Numbered from the stretch's first letter, positions 36,791 to 50,550 are shown. The stretch is 64,000 bases of DNA from Nephrocerus scutellatus (GCA_947095585.1 OX352763.1:42334010-42398009), one strand, 5' to 3'. Notes: generated from the letters alone by a model not told the origin. Numbers and translations are program-made.

Positions 36791-39700
36791 CATCACGAAC
36801 TTGATTGTTGCGCTACTGGCTCAAACCAAATTTTGAGCAGTCAGTAGTTTCCCGAATTTTATTAATACCCCCAAGTTTCCGCGTTAGAACAGTAATATAG
36901 TGAACACAGCGTGTACGGCCCGGTTTTAGAAAAAGGATCGTTGAGTATCATGTTTGACTTTAAGGGACTTGGTGCTTATTTTCCAGTTTAAATCCAAATG
37001 TCATTTATAACTAAAACTGAATGACATCGACTCGAGGTCGTGACCGGTGGAGAGACTTTTTTCGGGAGGCCAGAGCCGGACCCCAGTTGTAAAGCCAAAA
37101 ATGATGATGATGAATTTATAACCTCAAAAAAGATTCTGCTAACTCAGTTCGCTTAGCTCTTAATTCCTATATGATTCATTAGCTCAGCATTATGATTCCG
37201 ACACACAAATTGCAGGGAATCATGCTTCCGGTCTTACAAACTGCGTTAACCGAAGCAGACAACAGCTTTCCTGATAAGAATTTTACACATCCCTTCCATA
37301 TTTGACCAAAAAAATCATTATATGCAAAAAAATTGCATTACTTCGGTCAAAGTCCAGTCAATCGTTCATTCATTCACAGAGTCAGTGATTCATGGCTTCT
37401 TGAGTGGCGCCCAGTGGCTCTCCAAATATGGTTCGTTGGCCAGGCAGTTGTGCTGCTGTCAGATTGAATTCGCATCTACCACCATGTGATGTGCATACTC
37501 GTACTTCCAAACAGTATTAAAGAAAATCGACCACCACGAGGATCGTGGTCGTTCCAGGCAAGATGCGCACGCGTACCCGTTCCCAGCAGACACTTGTAGT
37601 GCAGAATCACTTCGCACATATGCACACGTCGGAGTCCAGCTGACACACGAACATGATACCTGCACTTTCTCGCTTATACGCGGGTACCTACGCTCGCGCA
37701 CGTACGTACGCCATCGACGATTCTGATGGAAATCGCTTATTCGCGAGCAAATATTTCAAAACGATAAGTGCCCTCCGCTGGTTGCTGGCTGGCATTAACT
37801 AGAGATAGACAAGATGACAGACCACTTACCTATTAGTCCGTCGGAGTTGGTACAGAGCAATGGTGTGGCTCGACTTTGCCAGATTCTGAGTTGCAACATT
37901 GAGAAAACAGGTGCACTGCTACCCATCTAATTATTACGACAACAAGTAAATGCATATATCTACGGCAACGTCCGCAGCGGCGTTCCTCAATGCTGTTGTT
38001 GTGAGCTTCATGAACAAGAAAAACGATGGGAAAATGATGCACAAAACATAAGGTGTATGAGTATATCTATATCTATCTATTTACCACGATCGGCCATCCG
38101 GCGGTCGTTAAAATGTGGTTCGGACAAGGTACAAGGTACTTGAGATAGTTCCCATTCGATTATCCATTAAAGGCATGGAAAATATCTGTGGCAAATGTTA
38201 CTGTGGGGCAATGTACTTGAAAACGCACTTAAATTTACATTTTATGCAAGATGAACATTTTGGCAGGGTAGTACGTATCAAGCGCGCCTTTTCCGGAGGT
38301 ATGTTAATTGTTATCTCATTTACAATGATAGTGCGTCTTACTTATAATGAATACTAGTGAGGACTAGCATGTGCATATGTGTTTTAGTGTGCCAACTAAA
38401 TTGTTTAGTAGCATAGAGCAGTCTGTGATAATATATTTTAAATTGTTTTGCAGAGAAAAAATTCATTAAAGTTGAACCTTCCCCTTATATTTTCGTAGAA
38501 GCCAAACATTTTATTGTTCCTTGGGTTAAATAGAAATTAGAATAGCAAGGCGCAATATTGCAGGTAATGGTTTTTCCAAATGCAAGAAAGGGCAACCCAT
38601 TCGCTTAATTATTAGAGAATTAAATTTTCAGTATAAGGAACTACTTGAAATATGTAGAAATATCGAATATATAAAGTCCCCACGGTGCTAAAAATGTGAC
38701 TGCATTTCTTCGCGCTTAAATACGTAGCCGTTTTGTGCTGCAATCGCGGCTGCGAACAGCAACATCGTACGTGTTTTGTAGCAACCTCTTAATCGTAGAA
38801 ATCGTAGCTGAGGCTTCCATCAGTAGTTAGGGGATTTTCGTACTGAATCTAAGGAAGAAGTAAAAGAAAGAAAGAATCAATATGATTAATCTAGAAGCAG
38901 CGCCCAAGCAAAATGTATCGCATCCTTTCGTGCGACTTCGTCTTCCTGTGTGAGCTGCGCCAGCGATGCACCTGGACCGTAACATAATCGTACAATGCGA
39001 TATAGTGCGACGCTAATTTCGTCCCTGTCACTGTCCCTGTGTCTGTCCGTAGTAATGCAGTTATAACCGCGTACAACAAAACAATAACAATAATGACGAA
39101 GTTGTTGTTACTGACGCTGGAGTGCCCCACATCACACTCTCATCGCAGCGTTCTTTTGCGCACCACAAACATATCAGTTAAATGAGATTGACTCTCGAGT
39201 GCTGGTCTAGCGCTCGAACTTAGCTGCGTCTTCATCGTCATCACATCGTCATCATCGCGGGAGGAGATCCCTGCTCACTATACTGTTGTTGCTCAAGTAG
39301 TCGGCGATCAAGGGATAACAGGTTTCGAATGTGTTTTCGCGGCTATATCGCGGCCATGGCAGGATATGCTCATACAGCCAGCACCACCTGTGCTGTGCGC
39401 CTTCACAGATTCATTCGCTGACCAGTCCTGCACTGTCCGACCGGTTGTTCCAGAGTACTAACTGGGGTGGGCTTGTGCGTGTGCGCCTCAGCGATTGCCC
39501 GTTCACTTAAACAAAGTGGTAGCATCAACGCCGACTTTTTAAGAATTGAAATCAGAGGAAAAAATCGACCGACAGCGTCGTGTGGCCACCTGGACGAATG
39601 GACCAATCACAGCTAAGGAAAGCAAATTAATTTTTTTTTTGTCCCGTCTGCACGCTCCAGAGTTCAGATCATCGGACTGCTGGACACTTGTTTGTCTCTG

Positions 39701-40212
39701 GGGCTGGAAGCTGCGCGATGTGTAATTTAATTTCAACTCCACATCATCGTTTCCTTTTTGTTGTCGTTGTTGTGGCAATTTTCTGTCCTCTTCACTTTAC
39801 GTGCGTCCGTGATGTTTAACGCAATCAGTAACGTCAAAGTCGTCATCGTCATAAACAGGCGGATTTTTTTTGCCTACCCTTTGCATGGCTTTATTAATGC
39901 GGCCATAAGTTGATCTCCGACTGTGAGTGACTTGGAGATGTGTTACCGAAGAAATCCTGTGCCAGCTTCGCAATTGATTTCGACGAAGTCGACGACGAGA
40001 AGTAAAGTTAAAGATGCATTCATTCCCCTACTTAATGATTGTCGCATTTATTTACTTTGATGGGCACAGAGTTATGTACGCATTTTTCCTGTAGGGCTTC
40101 TTATTGTATTAATTTAAGAAGGTATTTAGACCAATTCGATCCCAATATGTACTTTGACCCATTTTACCCTTCTGTTTCTGGTGCACTTTTCTATTGAAAT
40201 TATTTGGCGTTA
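36791..40212. other. Spacer with one retroelement 3' tail
   Basis: Apart from the tail at 37030-37114 I see no element or gene. A TATCTA run lies at 38068-38082 and the DNA is otherwise unremarkable. Confidence 0.45.
37030..37114 (+). mobile_element. Probable 3' terminus of a non-LTR retrotransposon
   Basis: gaggtcgtgaccggtggaga, ccagagccggaccccagttg and taaagccaaaa are followed by an ATGATGATGATGAA tail. Non-LTR elements often end in a short GCC-x-AAA block plus a simple-repeat tail. No coding sequence remains on the left. Confidence 0.4.
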
Positions 40213-40312
40213 AGTGGGCGCCGCAGCTGAATTAATTAGTGCGTTGGACTTATAAGCGGAAGGTTCAAAGTTCGAATCGCAGAAAAATCAAAATTCTTTT
40301 TCACTCACGAAT
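40213..40312 (+). mobile_element. tRNA-derived SINE, head fragment
   Basis: agtgggcgccgcagctgaat, gcgttggacttataagcgg and a box B-like AGTTCGAATCG (40269-40279) followed by cagaaaaatcaaaattcttt. Box A is degraded. Only about 100 bases of the head remain, of the gtggttact/gcgttggact subtype. Confidence 0.7.
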
Positions 40313-40769
40313 GTTAAATTTTAAGAACAATTCCATCAATCCAATGATCTTTATTTTATTTTTTCACCGCCCTAAAGGTTGATTATTGAATGTCATAACA
40401 GAAACACAAAGGATGGCTGAAAGTTCGTCAATAGCATAACAGCTGCTAACATGTAAATATTGTTCGACAAAAAATCGGAAGCTATTAAGCTAATTGTTTC
40501 GTGCTTTGTGTATTGTGGCTTAAAAGACCAACGTTTGTATTTATGAATAACAATAAAATGGTTGCTTTTGATAGAGAACAATAAAACACAAAAGGCAGTA
40601 ATGAGCACAAGGGGTGCTCAATCGACAATCCGCACAATAACTTCAGTCTTTGATGATTCTTAATTGAAATGAAATTAATAGCGAGCAAATTAAACAAGGA
40701 CTTTGAGCTGTCTAACGTCTGCATTTGAACCATGTTAACCCCTAATTAAGTTATTTGGACATACAGTTC
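40313..40769. other. Spacer, nothing recognised
   Basis: About 450 bases of AT-rich DNA with no gene or repeat signal. Confidence 0.5.
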
Positions 40770-42345
40770 TTAAAATTCTAAAAAAATGCGTGCAACTAAA
40801 ACTGCCACTAGAACAAAATACTTTCTCCGCACTTACAAATTCGATTACCTAGTGCGATTAGCTCACAAATCCGCTGGGCCAGATGTTATTTGCCCAATAG
40901 TTCTGAAAAGGTGTTCTTCCAAGCTGGCATTACCATTGCGTAAGCTTTTTCATCTATCCTATTCTTCTGGACTCTTCCCGAGAAGCCTTGGTCCAGTCCA
41001 TACCCAAAAAAGGCGAGCCGTCGACTCTTTCTTCGTACCGACCCATAGCACTTACATCCATTCTTTCCAAGGTCATTAAAACTCTGATCCATTTTCAGCT
41101 CAAGAAATATCTTGAAACCATCGAAATCCTAAGTGACCGGCAGTATGGATTTCGTGGGCAACGTTCTACTGGTGATTTGATGGCATATCTCACCGAATAG
41201 TGGAACAGGTCTTTGCATCAATTTGTAGAAAGCAAATCTGTTGAACTTGATATTTCAAAGGCATTTGAATGAGTTTGCCATCAAGGTCTTTTGTCTAAAA
41301 TGCTTGCTTATGGAGTCGATGAAAAACTATTTCATTGGATTAGAAGCTATATTTTGGACTGCTCAATTAAATTTGTTTTGGACGGTTTCAAGTCTAAAGT
41401 TCATTTTTTATTTTTTTTTTATTAATGATCTCTTATCTGTGACTTTTAATCCACTTCACTCTTTCGCCGACGACAGCACTTTCAGCTTCTAATATAAGTT
41501 TGAGGAATTTGCCTCCACTTCTCACGTGGAACTCAAAAAACTACGTATGTTAAGCACGCTAAATTCTGACCTAGACAGCATAATACAATGAGGAGAAATC
41601 AATCGAGTAGAATTTAACGCTTCCAAAACCCAATGCTGTCTCCTGTCGTCTAAAGGAATCCTAAATCCCATGCCATTATCCATGAATGGCACTTGCATCG
41701 AGGAAACTGAAAATTTCGCAATTCTTGGAATGACCACATATTTACCGTCGCAAAAAATGCTGTGAAAAGTTTAGGTTTTCTAGCCCGGTGCAAGAAATAT
41801 GTCACTCCCTCTGATCTGGCTACTATATACAAGGCTTTTATTCGCCCTGCACATGAGTACGATTGCCATATCTGGTCTGGTGCGCCTAAAACCACTTTGC
41901 ATCAGCTAGATAGAATACAAAACCGCGCGATAAAACTTACCAGTGACGCAAATATAGCGAAATCAATAGATTCGCTTGAACACCGCGAGAACGTTTCCTG
42001 CTTGTCACTGTTTTATCGCTTCATCTACCAGCTGTGCTCAAGAGAAATAGCCAGCTGCATGCCACCTCTCCTTGAATTCAACCGCAATACTCGTGGCGCT
42101 CTAAATGCTCATCAGTTTACCCTCAAGTCCATCTTCGTACGTACAGTTAAGTTCAGGGATTCGTTCTTCATCCGTACAACACGTATGTGGAATGCTCTGC
42201 CAAGCTCTATTTTCCCACATCACTATGATCCACAGACATTCAAAACACAAGCTCATAGACATCTGCTATTTTCTCCTCCTTTTCCTTAGCTGACCATTAT
42301 AAGGGTGCGAACCCATTTAAGCGTGCGCGAATTATAAAAAAAAGT
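40770..42345 (+). mobile_element. CR1/Jockey-type retrotransposon RT relic, copy 2
   Basis: This is the longest copy of the family. In order: LKLPLEQNTFSALT, then KSAGPDVICPIVLKRCSSKL, LFHLSYSSGLFP, IPKKGEPSTLSSYRPIALTS and LSDRQYGFRGQRSTGDLMAY. Motif A is VELDISKAFE followed by a stop. The motif B region is replaced by a T-rich stretch (deletion near 41405). Motif C is FADDSTFSF at about 41463. Further on are VEFNASKTQCCLLSSK, SLGFLARCKKYVTPSDLATI, LDRIQNRAIKLTSDAN, LEHRENVSCLSLFYRF and FPHHYDPQTFKTQAHRHLLF. The last 175 codons (41762-42289) are fully open. The 3' end ataagggtgcgaacccattt and an A-run close it at about 42345. Confidence 0.9.
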
Positions 42346-45300
42346 CTGTATGTCTCTGTAGTGGCGAACCATGATAAACAAAATAAACAAGATATGCCCT
42401 GTAGAGCATACAGGGTAATCGAAGTGAAGATTTGAATTTGCTTGGACAAACGCCAGGCTTCATCTGCCATCTTATTTTTCGAGTTGTAAAGTTGATCGGT
42501 TTTCAGGATTTCCTGGAAAGTTACTCGATCAAAACGTGTGAGTCATTTTGGCACTTGCGAGAAGAAGATGATGGAAAACATTTTTAGCTCAATTACATAT
42601 TACATCATTGACTGAAAAAAAGTCATATTGTCGGGGTTAACAAACGCATTACATTACTATGATAAAAAAAATGTCAGAGATTGTTATGAGGAGAAATGAG
42701 GAGCAAAGAAGAAACTTTTATGTGGGTTCATTTGTATGGCAGGGGCCTCATCCCATTCATGTACAAAACCCAAACTCTATTTTTCACCGACTGATTATAG
42801 AAATCATTTTGAAATCTCACTTTCAGGAGTTATACTGTGAACATACCACTTCCACCCCGATGAACCAATTTTTTGTTTTTATTTTTTTTATGATTCAATC
42901 TGCGAGAAAACAGTTTGTTTTTGTTTTTTGAGTAATTTTCAAATTATGGGTTTTCCCGAATTAAAATTAACTCAGAGAGTAACAACAAGCAGCATTACAA
43001 CTGAAAAATAACCCAACTGCGAAGCTTCTGTCAGTAAGAATGTTTAAAATATCCTTTTCCGCTCGAGATTGGAATCGAAACTCAATTTTCTTTTTTTTTT
43101 GCAGTTATAGATAAAATTTAAAGTCTATTGTGCATTTTGTTTGCCTTTTCAAAAGGCAACTAAATATGTCATTTGGAAAGCGGATACAAACTATCCGGAC
43201 CTTACACTCAAATAACAAATTCCTAATGGGAAGGAATAGGAAAATTCTCTGTGACATTATTTGTAGTTGTTTCTGGTTTATATTTTGCAACAATTTCAGA
43301 CAGCATACAATTTTGAAGAAGACTTTGGAGAGTATTGCGTATACAAAATACCATTTGCAGTTCGAATAAAGGGCGAAAACCTCTTTTAAACTTTTTTCCC
43401 TTCGTAATGTATGGCAATTCTGCTCAGAACACCCGCTTTGAAATAGCGAAAGAACTTAAAGATACGGTCTGCTTACCTTAAGGCACTGGCGATGGACGAG
43501 TTTCGAAGAAAGAAAAATCCCTGACGGTCTGTCGCAAAGTATTAACTCAGATTTTGCTTTCAACAGAAATCTCCCTTTGATGATCTATGTCGTTTCTAGT
43601 TCTCATTTTCTTTTCGTAACTGCAGAAATATACATATATGTTTTGTTATGTATTATATAATATATAACGCCGTTATTTGGGTTAAATTTCCTGGAAATGT
43701 CGTTTCTTTGAAGCAAGCCAATTGACAAACAAAAATGTGAACAATCGTTGAAAGGAACAAATTTCGTTTTGGTTTCTCTAATTAATTTGCTTTCCCTTCC
43801 TATTATAGAGAAGAAAATTAAACTTCTTAAATAACAACAACAACAAATGGCATGTGTCCCCTTTAATGCATTGTTCGATGGTTCACTGTGTGACGAAATA
43901 GAGGGCAAAAAATACAAATTTCAGTCAATAGCGGCCATCATCAGAGCCTCATTGAAAGTCTCTTTGTGCTATGGGGGTGGACGACGCGATGTGAGTGTCT
44001 GTCATATGCGCATGAATATTCAAAGTAACTAAGTGGTATGTGGTGGCAGCCACCCTACGTCCGTCCGTGGTACAATTGGCCGGCAGCACAACGACTGATG
44101 GATGGAAGGGGTGAATGGATGAAAGCCCATTTCACACTGTGCAGCGCACTTCTCCATGCCTTCACCTACCAACATTTATTCATTCATTCTTTCAGTCACC
44201 AGAATTTTCTTAGAAAAAAGTACGCGCTTAGAATACGAGCAGTACTCGACGGCGATATCTCGACTACGCGCTCGTCCCATTTACTCGTATAGGACAAAAA
44301 TGCACAAGCTAAGCGACTCCTTTCGACTCCAGCGCTTATGGTTTGTTTTCAATTTACTTGCGTTCATGTTCGTTTGTACATTTTGCATTAATGATTCCGG
44401 AAATTAGGGGAGTTTTGAGTCGCGGCCATCAGCACAACTGATTTAAGCTACTGACACTTAGTTCAGACCGAAAATACAACATGCCAACTATTTAGCCAAA
44501 TGCGCTTTAGGTTTGGCGTTGCTTTTGCTTTAGTGGACATAAAAATGGAAGTTAATTCCTCCAGTTAAAAAGTTCTATTTAACTGAATAAATTTCCATAT
44601 TCGCACACTTTCGTCTTCATGTTAATTATAATCGAGTCTCTAATATCTGCCGTTATACATAATTGGTACAAGGATATTTTCATACGATTAGCTTTCAATG
44701 CTGCTTGTGCCATTCATTCTTCATAATAAAATCGATCACCGCAGCAAACGGTTAAAAGAAAACCTAAGCAAAAACAGAATCCCTGCCATTGGCGAATTTT
44801 CTCAACTTGACAGCGAGATCTCTAGCTCTCTAGTTTATTCGCATTCATGCATGCTGAGTTTGAGGCGTATTTTTGTTGCCTCAATGAAGTGTTGAGTGCA
44901 GTGGGGAGCTACAGTTCCCTGTGATTCCCCCAGTTCGAATGAACGAATCCCAGTTTCTAAAGTAGATGCCGAAATAATGGGGATGTGACGAAAGATTCAA
45001 ATTGCAAGGCAAGCAGTAGTGCCACCCTGTTGTTGCGCCCCATCATGCAGTTTCCGCATTTTTGTCTTTTTTTTTCGTTTTTGATTCCTTAGTACTCCTG
45101 TGTGTTGTTGCTGCAATCAAGTACTTCGCTTTATGTGTTGGTTTAAAGGACGATAAGATGCAGGGAACCCGATGTTTCAGGTGCACAGATGACTTTTTTT
45201 TTCAAGGATTCTCCTGCGTTCTATCCCATTTTTTGATGTGGGTTTTCTCTCTGAATTGAATTCTTGGAGTATTCGTGTGTATTTGTTCATCCATGTGTGT

Positions 45301-46467
45301 GTTCGTGTACTATCGTACGCTTCACAATCCAATGAGTCATGCCACCACCTACTCACCCACCCAACTATACACCACAATTTGTACAGGCGCCCACCTTGCG
45401 ATACCAATTAAAATGTTGCTGCAAGGCGCAAATATGCCTGGGTCGTTAGTGCAATTCCAGGAATTTCATGCCCAAGTCCTTATTTCGTATAAAGGATACA
45501 ATACAAAGACGATGATGTGGCAGCTACGACGTCGAAGAAGCAACCGAAGAAGAAGAAAAGATGACTTCGTGATCTTTTGCGTCATTTTATAATTTCTTTC
45601 AGTATTATTTTATGGTGGGTGCTGCATTAATAGGGTTAAATAAGTGAGTATTTGTGTACATGTATGTATATTCGCACTTTGTCCCGTCCATTGTTTGAAC
45701 GGTCGCTCTCATAATAACATGTGCCCTAGGCTAAACTCGCAGTCGTCGCGTACGGAGGAGCGGCAGCAGGCACCGTAAAAAGCAATTTGTGAACTGAATT
45801 ACGCACGGGGTTAATTTTTGCAAAACAACGCTTGAAGGTACCTTCCTTTGTTCTGATACCGGGGGTACTTGTAGTGACATATGCGAAATGCTTTGATTTA
45901 TGCTACGTGTTGTGGTATGTGTGCCTCTATATGTGGGTGATTTTCTGTTATTTTTTTTTATTTATATTTCGGGTCATATATCATCGGTCGGTCGTGTCAC
46001 CTGGCGTCCTTATCGCGCGTCAATCAGGGCACGTACGAAACTAAATATCGCAACACACTTGACATGTGCGGGTGATCGACTCGTTTCAGATGAAGTTATT
46101 TTTCTGTAAGTAAAACGCGATAGCGTAAAGGACCTGGAGTGTTCTGGTTCAATTTTTCCCGTATTTTGTTTTTGTACTCTCATAAGTGTAATCCATACTT
46201 AGGAATTTCAACATACATGTACAACAACGAACATGTCAATTAAAGCGAAGCCTGGTCATACATTTTGCATTAAATTATTTTGGAATTCACTCTCCAGCTT
46301 TTATACAAATCATTGCATAAAAGCCGGAGTAAAGAAACGTAAATAATTGAAAATTATAATATATACTTACATGCTTTTGTTTTCACTAATTTTGAGTGAA
46401 AAAATTCACGTGATATGCTTTCAGGAATCAGGATTCTCATTGATTGTCTTATGTTTGTCTCATTTTA
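42346..46467. other. 4.1 kb without a recognised gene
   Basis: AT-rich DNA with many short frames, two TACTCGTA-type words and no element. Frames of up to about 105 codons (45275-45592, 43603-43917) have no recognisable domain. Confidence 0.45.
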
Positions 46468-46748
46468 TTGCAGGGGCGAGGGGCTCCCGTATAAATTTTT
46501 GAAAACTAACCCAATTTTATTCAAATTTTGCTCACCGATCAGAGAATTTACATGAAAATTTTTAATTTTTAAATTCTCTATATTAACTTCGCGTGCCCGT
46601 TTGTGGCTTGTGCAATCTTGCGATCAACAGTTAACCCACTTCCCAAAGCCCCGGTAAAATTTCGAAGTGATCGGGCCCAGGGTCAGTGTCTCCCATATAT
46701 ATTATTTAAAAAATGTACCCGATTTTATACAAAGATGTAAAGAGGCTT
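46468..46748 (-). repeat. Dispersed repeat family A, tail-to-head junction
   Basis: On the minus strand the tail ggcacgcgaagttaatatag agagaatttaaaaat is followed at once by the head aaaattttcatgtaaattctctgatcgg. Next comes the tgagcaaaatttgaataaaa, ttgggttagttttc body and cgggagcccc. Upstream lies another body block (ggcccgatcacttcgaaatt, gggttaactgttgatcgcaa). Two partial units are therefore joined end to end. Confidence 0.75.
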
Positions 46749-46869
46749 CTAGAATTAGAGAGTTGTGCTTTCTGTTTTATAAAACCGAGGAAAACTGAGG
46801 AAAACCGAACTAAATTCAAGGAAGCCACCTTCGGAAAATCCAACTCGTCAAAGTTTAAGTCAAATATTC

Positions 46870-47610
46870 TATAATGCACCAAAAGAAGTACACATTTTTG
46901 GTCAAGCGTGAAGCAAATACAACCTCGTCCTAAGCTCCACTCATTTCATTCAAAGATATCGGCTCCAAGGACAAGGTCAATCTGCTTGCTGCTGTTTTTT
47001 GGCCTGTACCTAAACAGGCAATCCGTGATGTCGTTCTTTTTACCGAACCATTCTTTCTATAAGGTCGTAAAAATGCTGATTAATTGTCAGCTCATGAAAT
47101 ATTTTGAAACTCACGAAATTTTTAGTGACATGTAGAACGAGTTTGGTGTGCAACGTTCTACTCGTATTTTGTTGGCAGATCTCACCGAACAGTGGAACCG
47201 GTCTATTTATTTGCTTGCTTATGGAGTCTACGGTAAACTATTTATTGGATTAGTAACTATCTTTCGGATCGCTCAGTCCAAAGTTGTTGTGGACGGTTTA
47301 AGTTTGGAAACGTACAGCATAAATACTGGCGTATCTCAGGGCTCTGTCCTGGTACCGAAACTAGTTCTTCTTTTCATTAATGATCTATTGTCGGCCACTT
47401 CTAATCCAATTTAATCGACAGCTCTCTCAGATTCTTATAAATGTTTGTGGAACATCCCGTCTCTTCGCAAGTGAAACTTGAAAACATAGTCTGTTAAGCA
47501 GGTCAAATACAGTCCTGAACAGCTAAATTAAATGCGGAGAACGTAATAGAGTAGAATTTAACGAATAACTTATAGAACTTTAACTCATCAAGTATATAAA
47601 AGTTTAGGGT
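46870..47610 (+). mobile_element. CR1/Jockey-type retrotransposon RT relic, copy 3
   Basis: ATRSTRILLADLTEQWNRS corresponds to the RSTGDLMAYLTE block of copy 2, and YGVYGKLFIGLVTIF to its motif between A and B. The motif A region is missing. NTGVSQGSVLVPKLVLLFIN is motif B and NDLLSATSNPI leads up to where motif C should be, but a stop and a small deletion (near 47412) remove it. GVEFNE-type remnants lie near 47550. The 3' end is lost. Family A repeat DNA lies just upstream. Confidence 0.8.
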
Positions 47611-47926
47611 TAAAGCATTGGTCATCAAATTTGGTTAATAATTTATTGGTTATAATTTGTTGTAAATTGGTTGTGTTTATTCGTTGTGAGTTGAGTTGTC
47701 TAAACCACGTTTGTTTTCATACCCATTGGTGGCATTATAAAATATACTTAGCCATCGTACAAGTGCGTTACAAGTCGAAGATCACTTTACACTATGTACG
47801 AGTACAATTTATATATATATACTTACATTTTTTTGCGATAAACCTATCTAATAATATTGTTATTTATTTCAGGCAAAAGGCTCTTTGAATCAGTGCTGTG
47901 AATTTCGGTAAGTTAAATACCAATTA
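47611..47926. other. Spacer
   Basis: AT-rich, with a TATATATA run at 47811-47821 and a TACGAGTA word at 47797. Nothing else was recognised. Confidence 0.45.
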
Positions 47927-48146
47927 GTGGACGCCGTGGGTCTAGTGGTTACTGCGTTGGACTTCAGAGCAGGGAGTTAGAGGTTTGAATCCCAGAAACA
48001 CCAAAAGTATTTTTTACGGTCCCCCCTCTCGCGAAGGTCTGAGAAGCAAATCTCAAATCGCATTTTGAATACGGCATTATAATTGTAGGTCCCTTCCATT
48101 TGTGTGTAAGATTGTAACAGGCACAACAAGAATGGTCGCGACCACC
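47927..48146 (+). mobile_element. tRNA-derived SINE, gtggttact subtype
   Basis: The head gtggacgccgtgggtctagt, ggttactgcgttggacttca and a box B variant GGTTTGAATCC (47983-47993) lead into caccaaaagtattttttacg. Body blocks are ccccctctcgcgaaggtctg, then, after an internal deletion of the gagagtaataacttg part, aattgtaggtcccttccatt and gaatggtcgcgacc. The ATT tail is missing or lost at about 48146. Confidence 0.85.
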
Positions 48147-50469
48147 AATAAACAATTTTAGAGTTACAATTTTTTTCATAAAAACAATGCTTCATGGCTT
48201 AATTCAACTTTATGTATTAAAATTTTCGTGAAAATTCATTTCTGAATTTATCTTCATCATCTGGTCGGGCGATTGTTATATTCTTACCTTTTACATACAA
48301 AAGTTATTTTCTTTATTAAAATGAAAATATTTCCAATTTAAATTGGCTTTGACAAAAAACGTGGAGCAATAAATTTCCATTTAAAATTTCTAACGCGTTT
48401 TATTTTTCATTTATTTGGGGAAATCTCAATTCCTGCACAGCACTCAGCTGATGGATCTAATTTTGAAACCATTTGAAACAAAAACTCGTTTCCAGTAGAT
48501 AGACATGCAGACACACTCATCCATACATGTATACGAGCACAGCGCATGAATGATAAAGCCAAAACAAAGACCAACCACCCCCTTCACCATGGCATCCATA
48601 CCCTAGACGTGCTCATCCAATCAAACTAAACTTCCTTCTTCGTCCTTCCGCAAAAAAAGAATAACAACATCGAAATGCAATGCATCTATCTATCCGTCGA
48701 GTAGGAACATATCATACTCCGTGCAACTCAATTAAACGCTGAATGTGCCCATAAATTAAAGGCTAAAACACTAAAACTGCCGAATTTAATTCCATCTAAA
48801 TTTAGCGCGACGACCGGCAATAAAGTGTACGTGCGTTGGTCGAACGGTTGGTCGGTTGGTCAATCGGCTCAGCACCGCCTGGATCGTAGTGGATAATTTT
48901 TTTTCCGGCTTCATTTTAATCCGTCGCTTGGGATAACATTTTTTTTTGGAAGGTCGACAGCACAACAACACCAACAATGACACTAATCCGATAGACAGAT
49001 AGACACGCTGCATTTATCCTTCACACTTAGTATATATCCGTACAAACGTGCGGAGAGTGAATTTATTTGGAATATCCCAGCATTGTTTTTCCGAAGTCAA
49101 TCCCATCCGAGCCAGGAGCATGCACCAGACGAGTGGTTAGTGTAGAGCAGGGCGGAGTTCACATAAATTATTGTCCGCACAATGCTTAATGTTTCTATTT
49201 ATATTTTGTTATGGATTTCTTCTTCAATGTTCGTTATTGTTATTGTTTCGGTTTAGGTTTTTTTCTTGTAAAAAAAAAATACACAGAAGTTCCCCGTTCT
49301 CCGCGGAGGTGCATGCTCGCTCTGTGCAGTGAAGTGTTCATCCGCATAGGTGCGATTTGCTTTGAAGGCAGAGGAACTATAAATTCAAATCGTTTGTTGG
49401 CGGACGAATTTGTGACAAAATTGATGTGAACTAAATCATGTTTTTGTTGTTGTTCTTGTTGTTTTTCTCTATGTGACTTTCTCTGGAATTAGTTTATTCT
49501 CCCCGTTCTATTATGCGAGATTTTTATTTCAGGATTATTCGATTGCAGAGTGAGGCTTTACTCACACACCATCACTCGCATACAAATTCCTTTGATGCTT
49601 TATCCATTTGTACTCTACAATTGTATATGGGTAGAATAATGTCCACAAATAAAAAAATTGCTAATGTTTTGCGCTGTGTAACGACCGTAGTCCTTCGAGC
49701 TTCGGTGACCGCCGTGATATCTGATTTGAGAAAAATCTTCAAAATGCGGAAAATAATCCATTTTATCTTTAGGCTACGCGCTTGTCGATTCATCGCTTCT
49801 CGATGTGTGTGTGTGAGCGTGGTTGTACAAAAATCCCCCAAAACAGCAGAAATTTTAGCGATTCCGTTTTTAAACAAAAAAAAAATGTCCAGGCCATTGA
49901 ACAGGAAGTAAATATTTAAATGAACTAAAAGTGCAGACTTAAATTTATGCCGGAAGTGAGTGTCAAATGTTTCGCGAGGATCAGCAGTGAATGTACACGC
50001 TGTTCAGAAGTTTTCCAGCTTTCAATTAATGTTAAATAATGGATAATTCCACAGAAAAATCTGTTAAATGTTTAGTTTATCCGATCAACATGTACAATAG
50101 GTGACCTGATGTAAACGTATTTTTAAAAAAATAAAATTACAATTACAAATCTGATTTGTTTGTCAATAATAACTGTGATCAGGACTTTTTATTGTTAACC
50201 TGGTTATTGTATAAATGGTAACGAAGTTTCGTTTTGATACCAGACCCAGTAGGATTTTTTTTTGTATTTACCTATTCTACTCTACTCTACTGTATAAAAT
50301 TTGTAATTTTTAGTTAATTTTGTTAAAAATATTATGTTACTTCTGAGATCACGACATTTTGCCAGTCCTGCCACCCTATAGTTACGACACTGACAGCCAG
50401 TTTTCTTCAGTAGAACCCTGCTGAATAATTATCAAAGCCAATAAATAAATGAATCATTAATTCATAAGT
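48147..50469. other. Spacer, nothing recognised
   Basis: The 132-codon frame at 49513-49911 has no recognisable domain and overlaps simple sequence. A CTACTCTACTCTACT run lies at 50276-50291. Confidence 0.45.
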
Positions 50470-50550
50470 GAGTACTCAGTGTACACAGTGTACTCAGTAC
50501 ACTCAGTGTACAGTGTACTGAACCCATTCTTTGTGAGTACACTGCACTAA
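50470..50550. repeat. Clustered palindromic AGTGTACT repeats
   Basis: The core AGTGTACT-C-AGTACACT (about 50491-50507) is a palindrome except for its middle base. It is flanked by further agtgtaca, cagtgtac and agtgtact words and by gagtacactgcact downstream. The whole 80 bases are built from GTAC-centred palindromes that could fold as a hairpin. Confidence 0.75.

Noticed and set aside
49513..49911. A 132-codon plus-strand frame
   Set aside because: It has no recognised domain and overlaps another long frame on the opposite strand.
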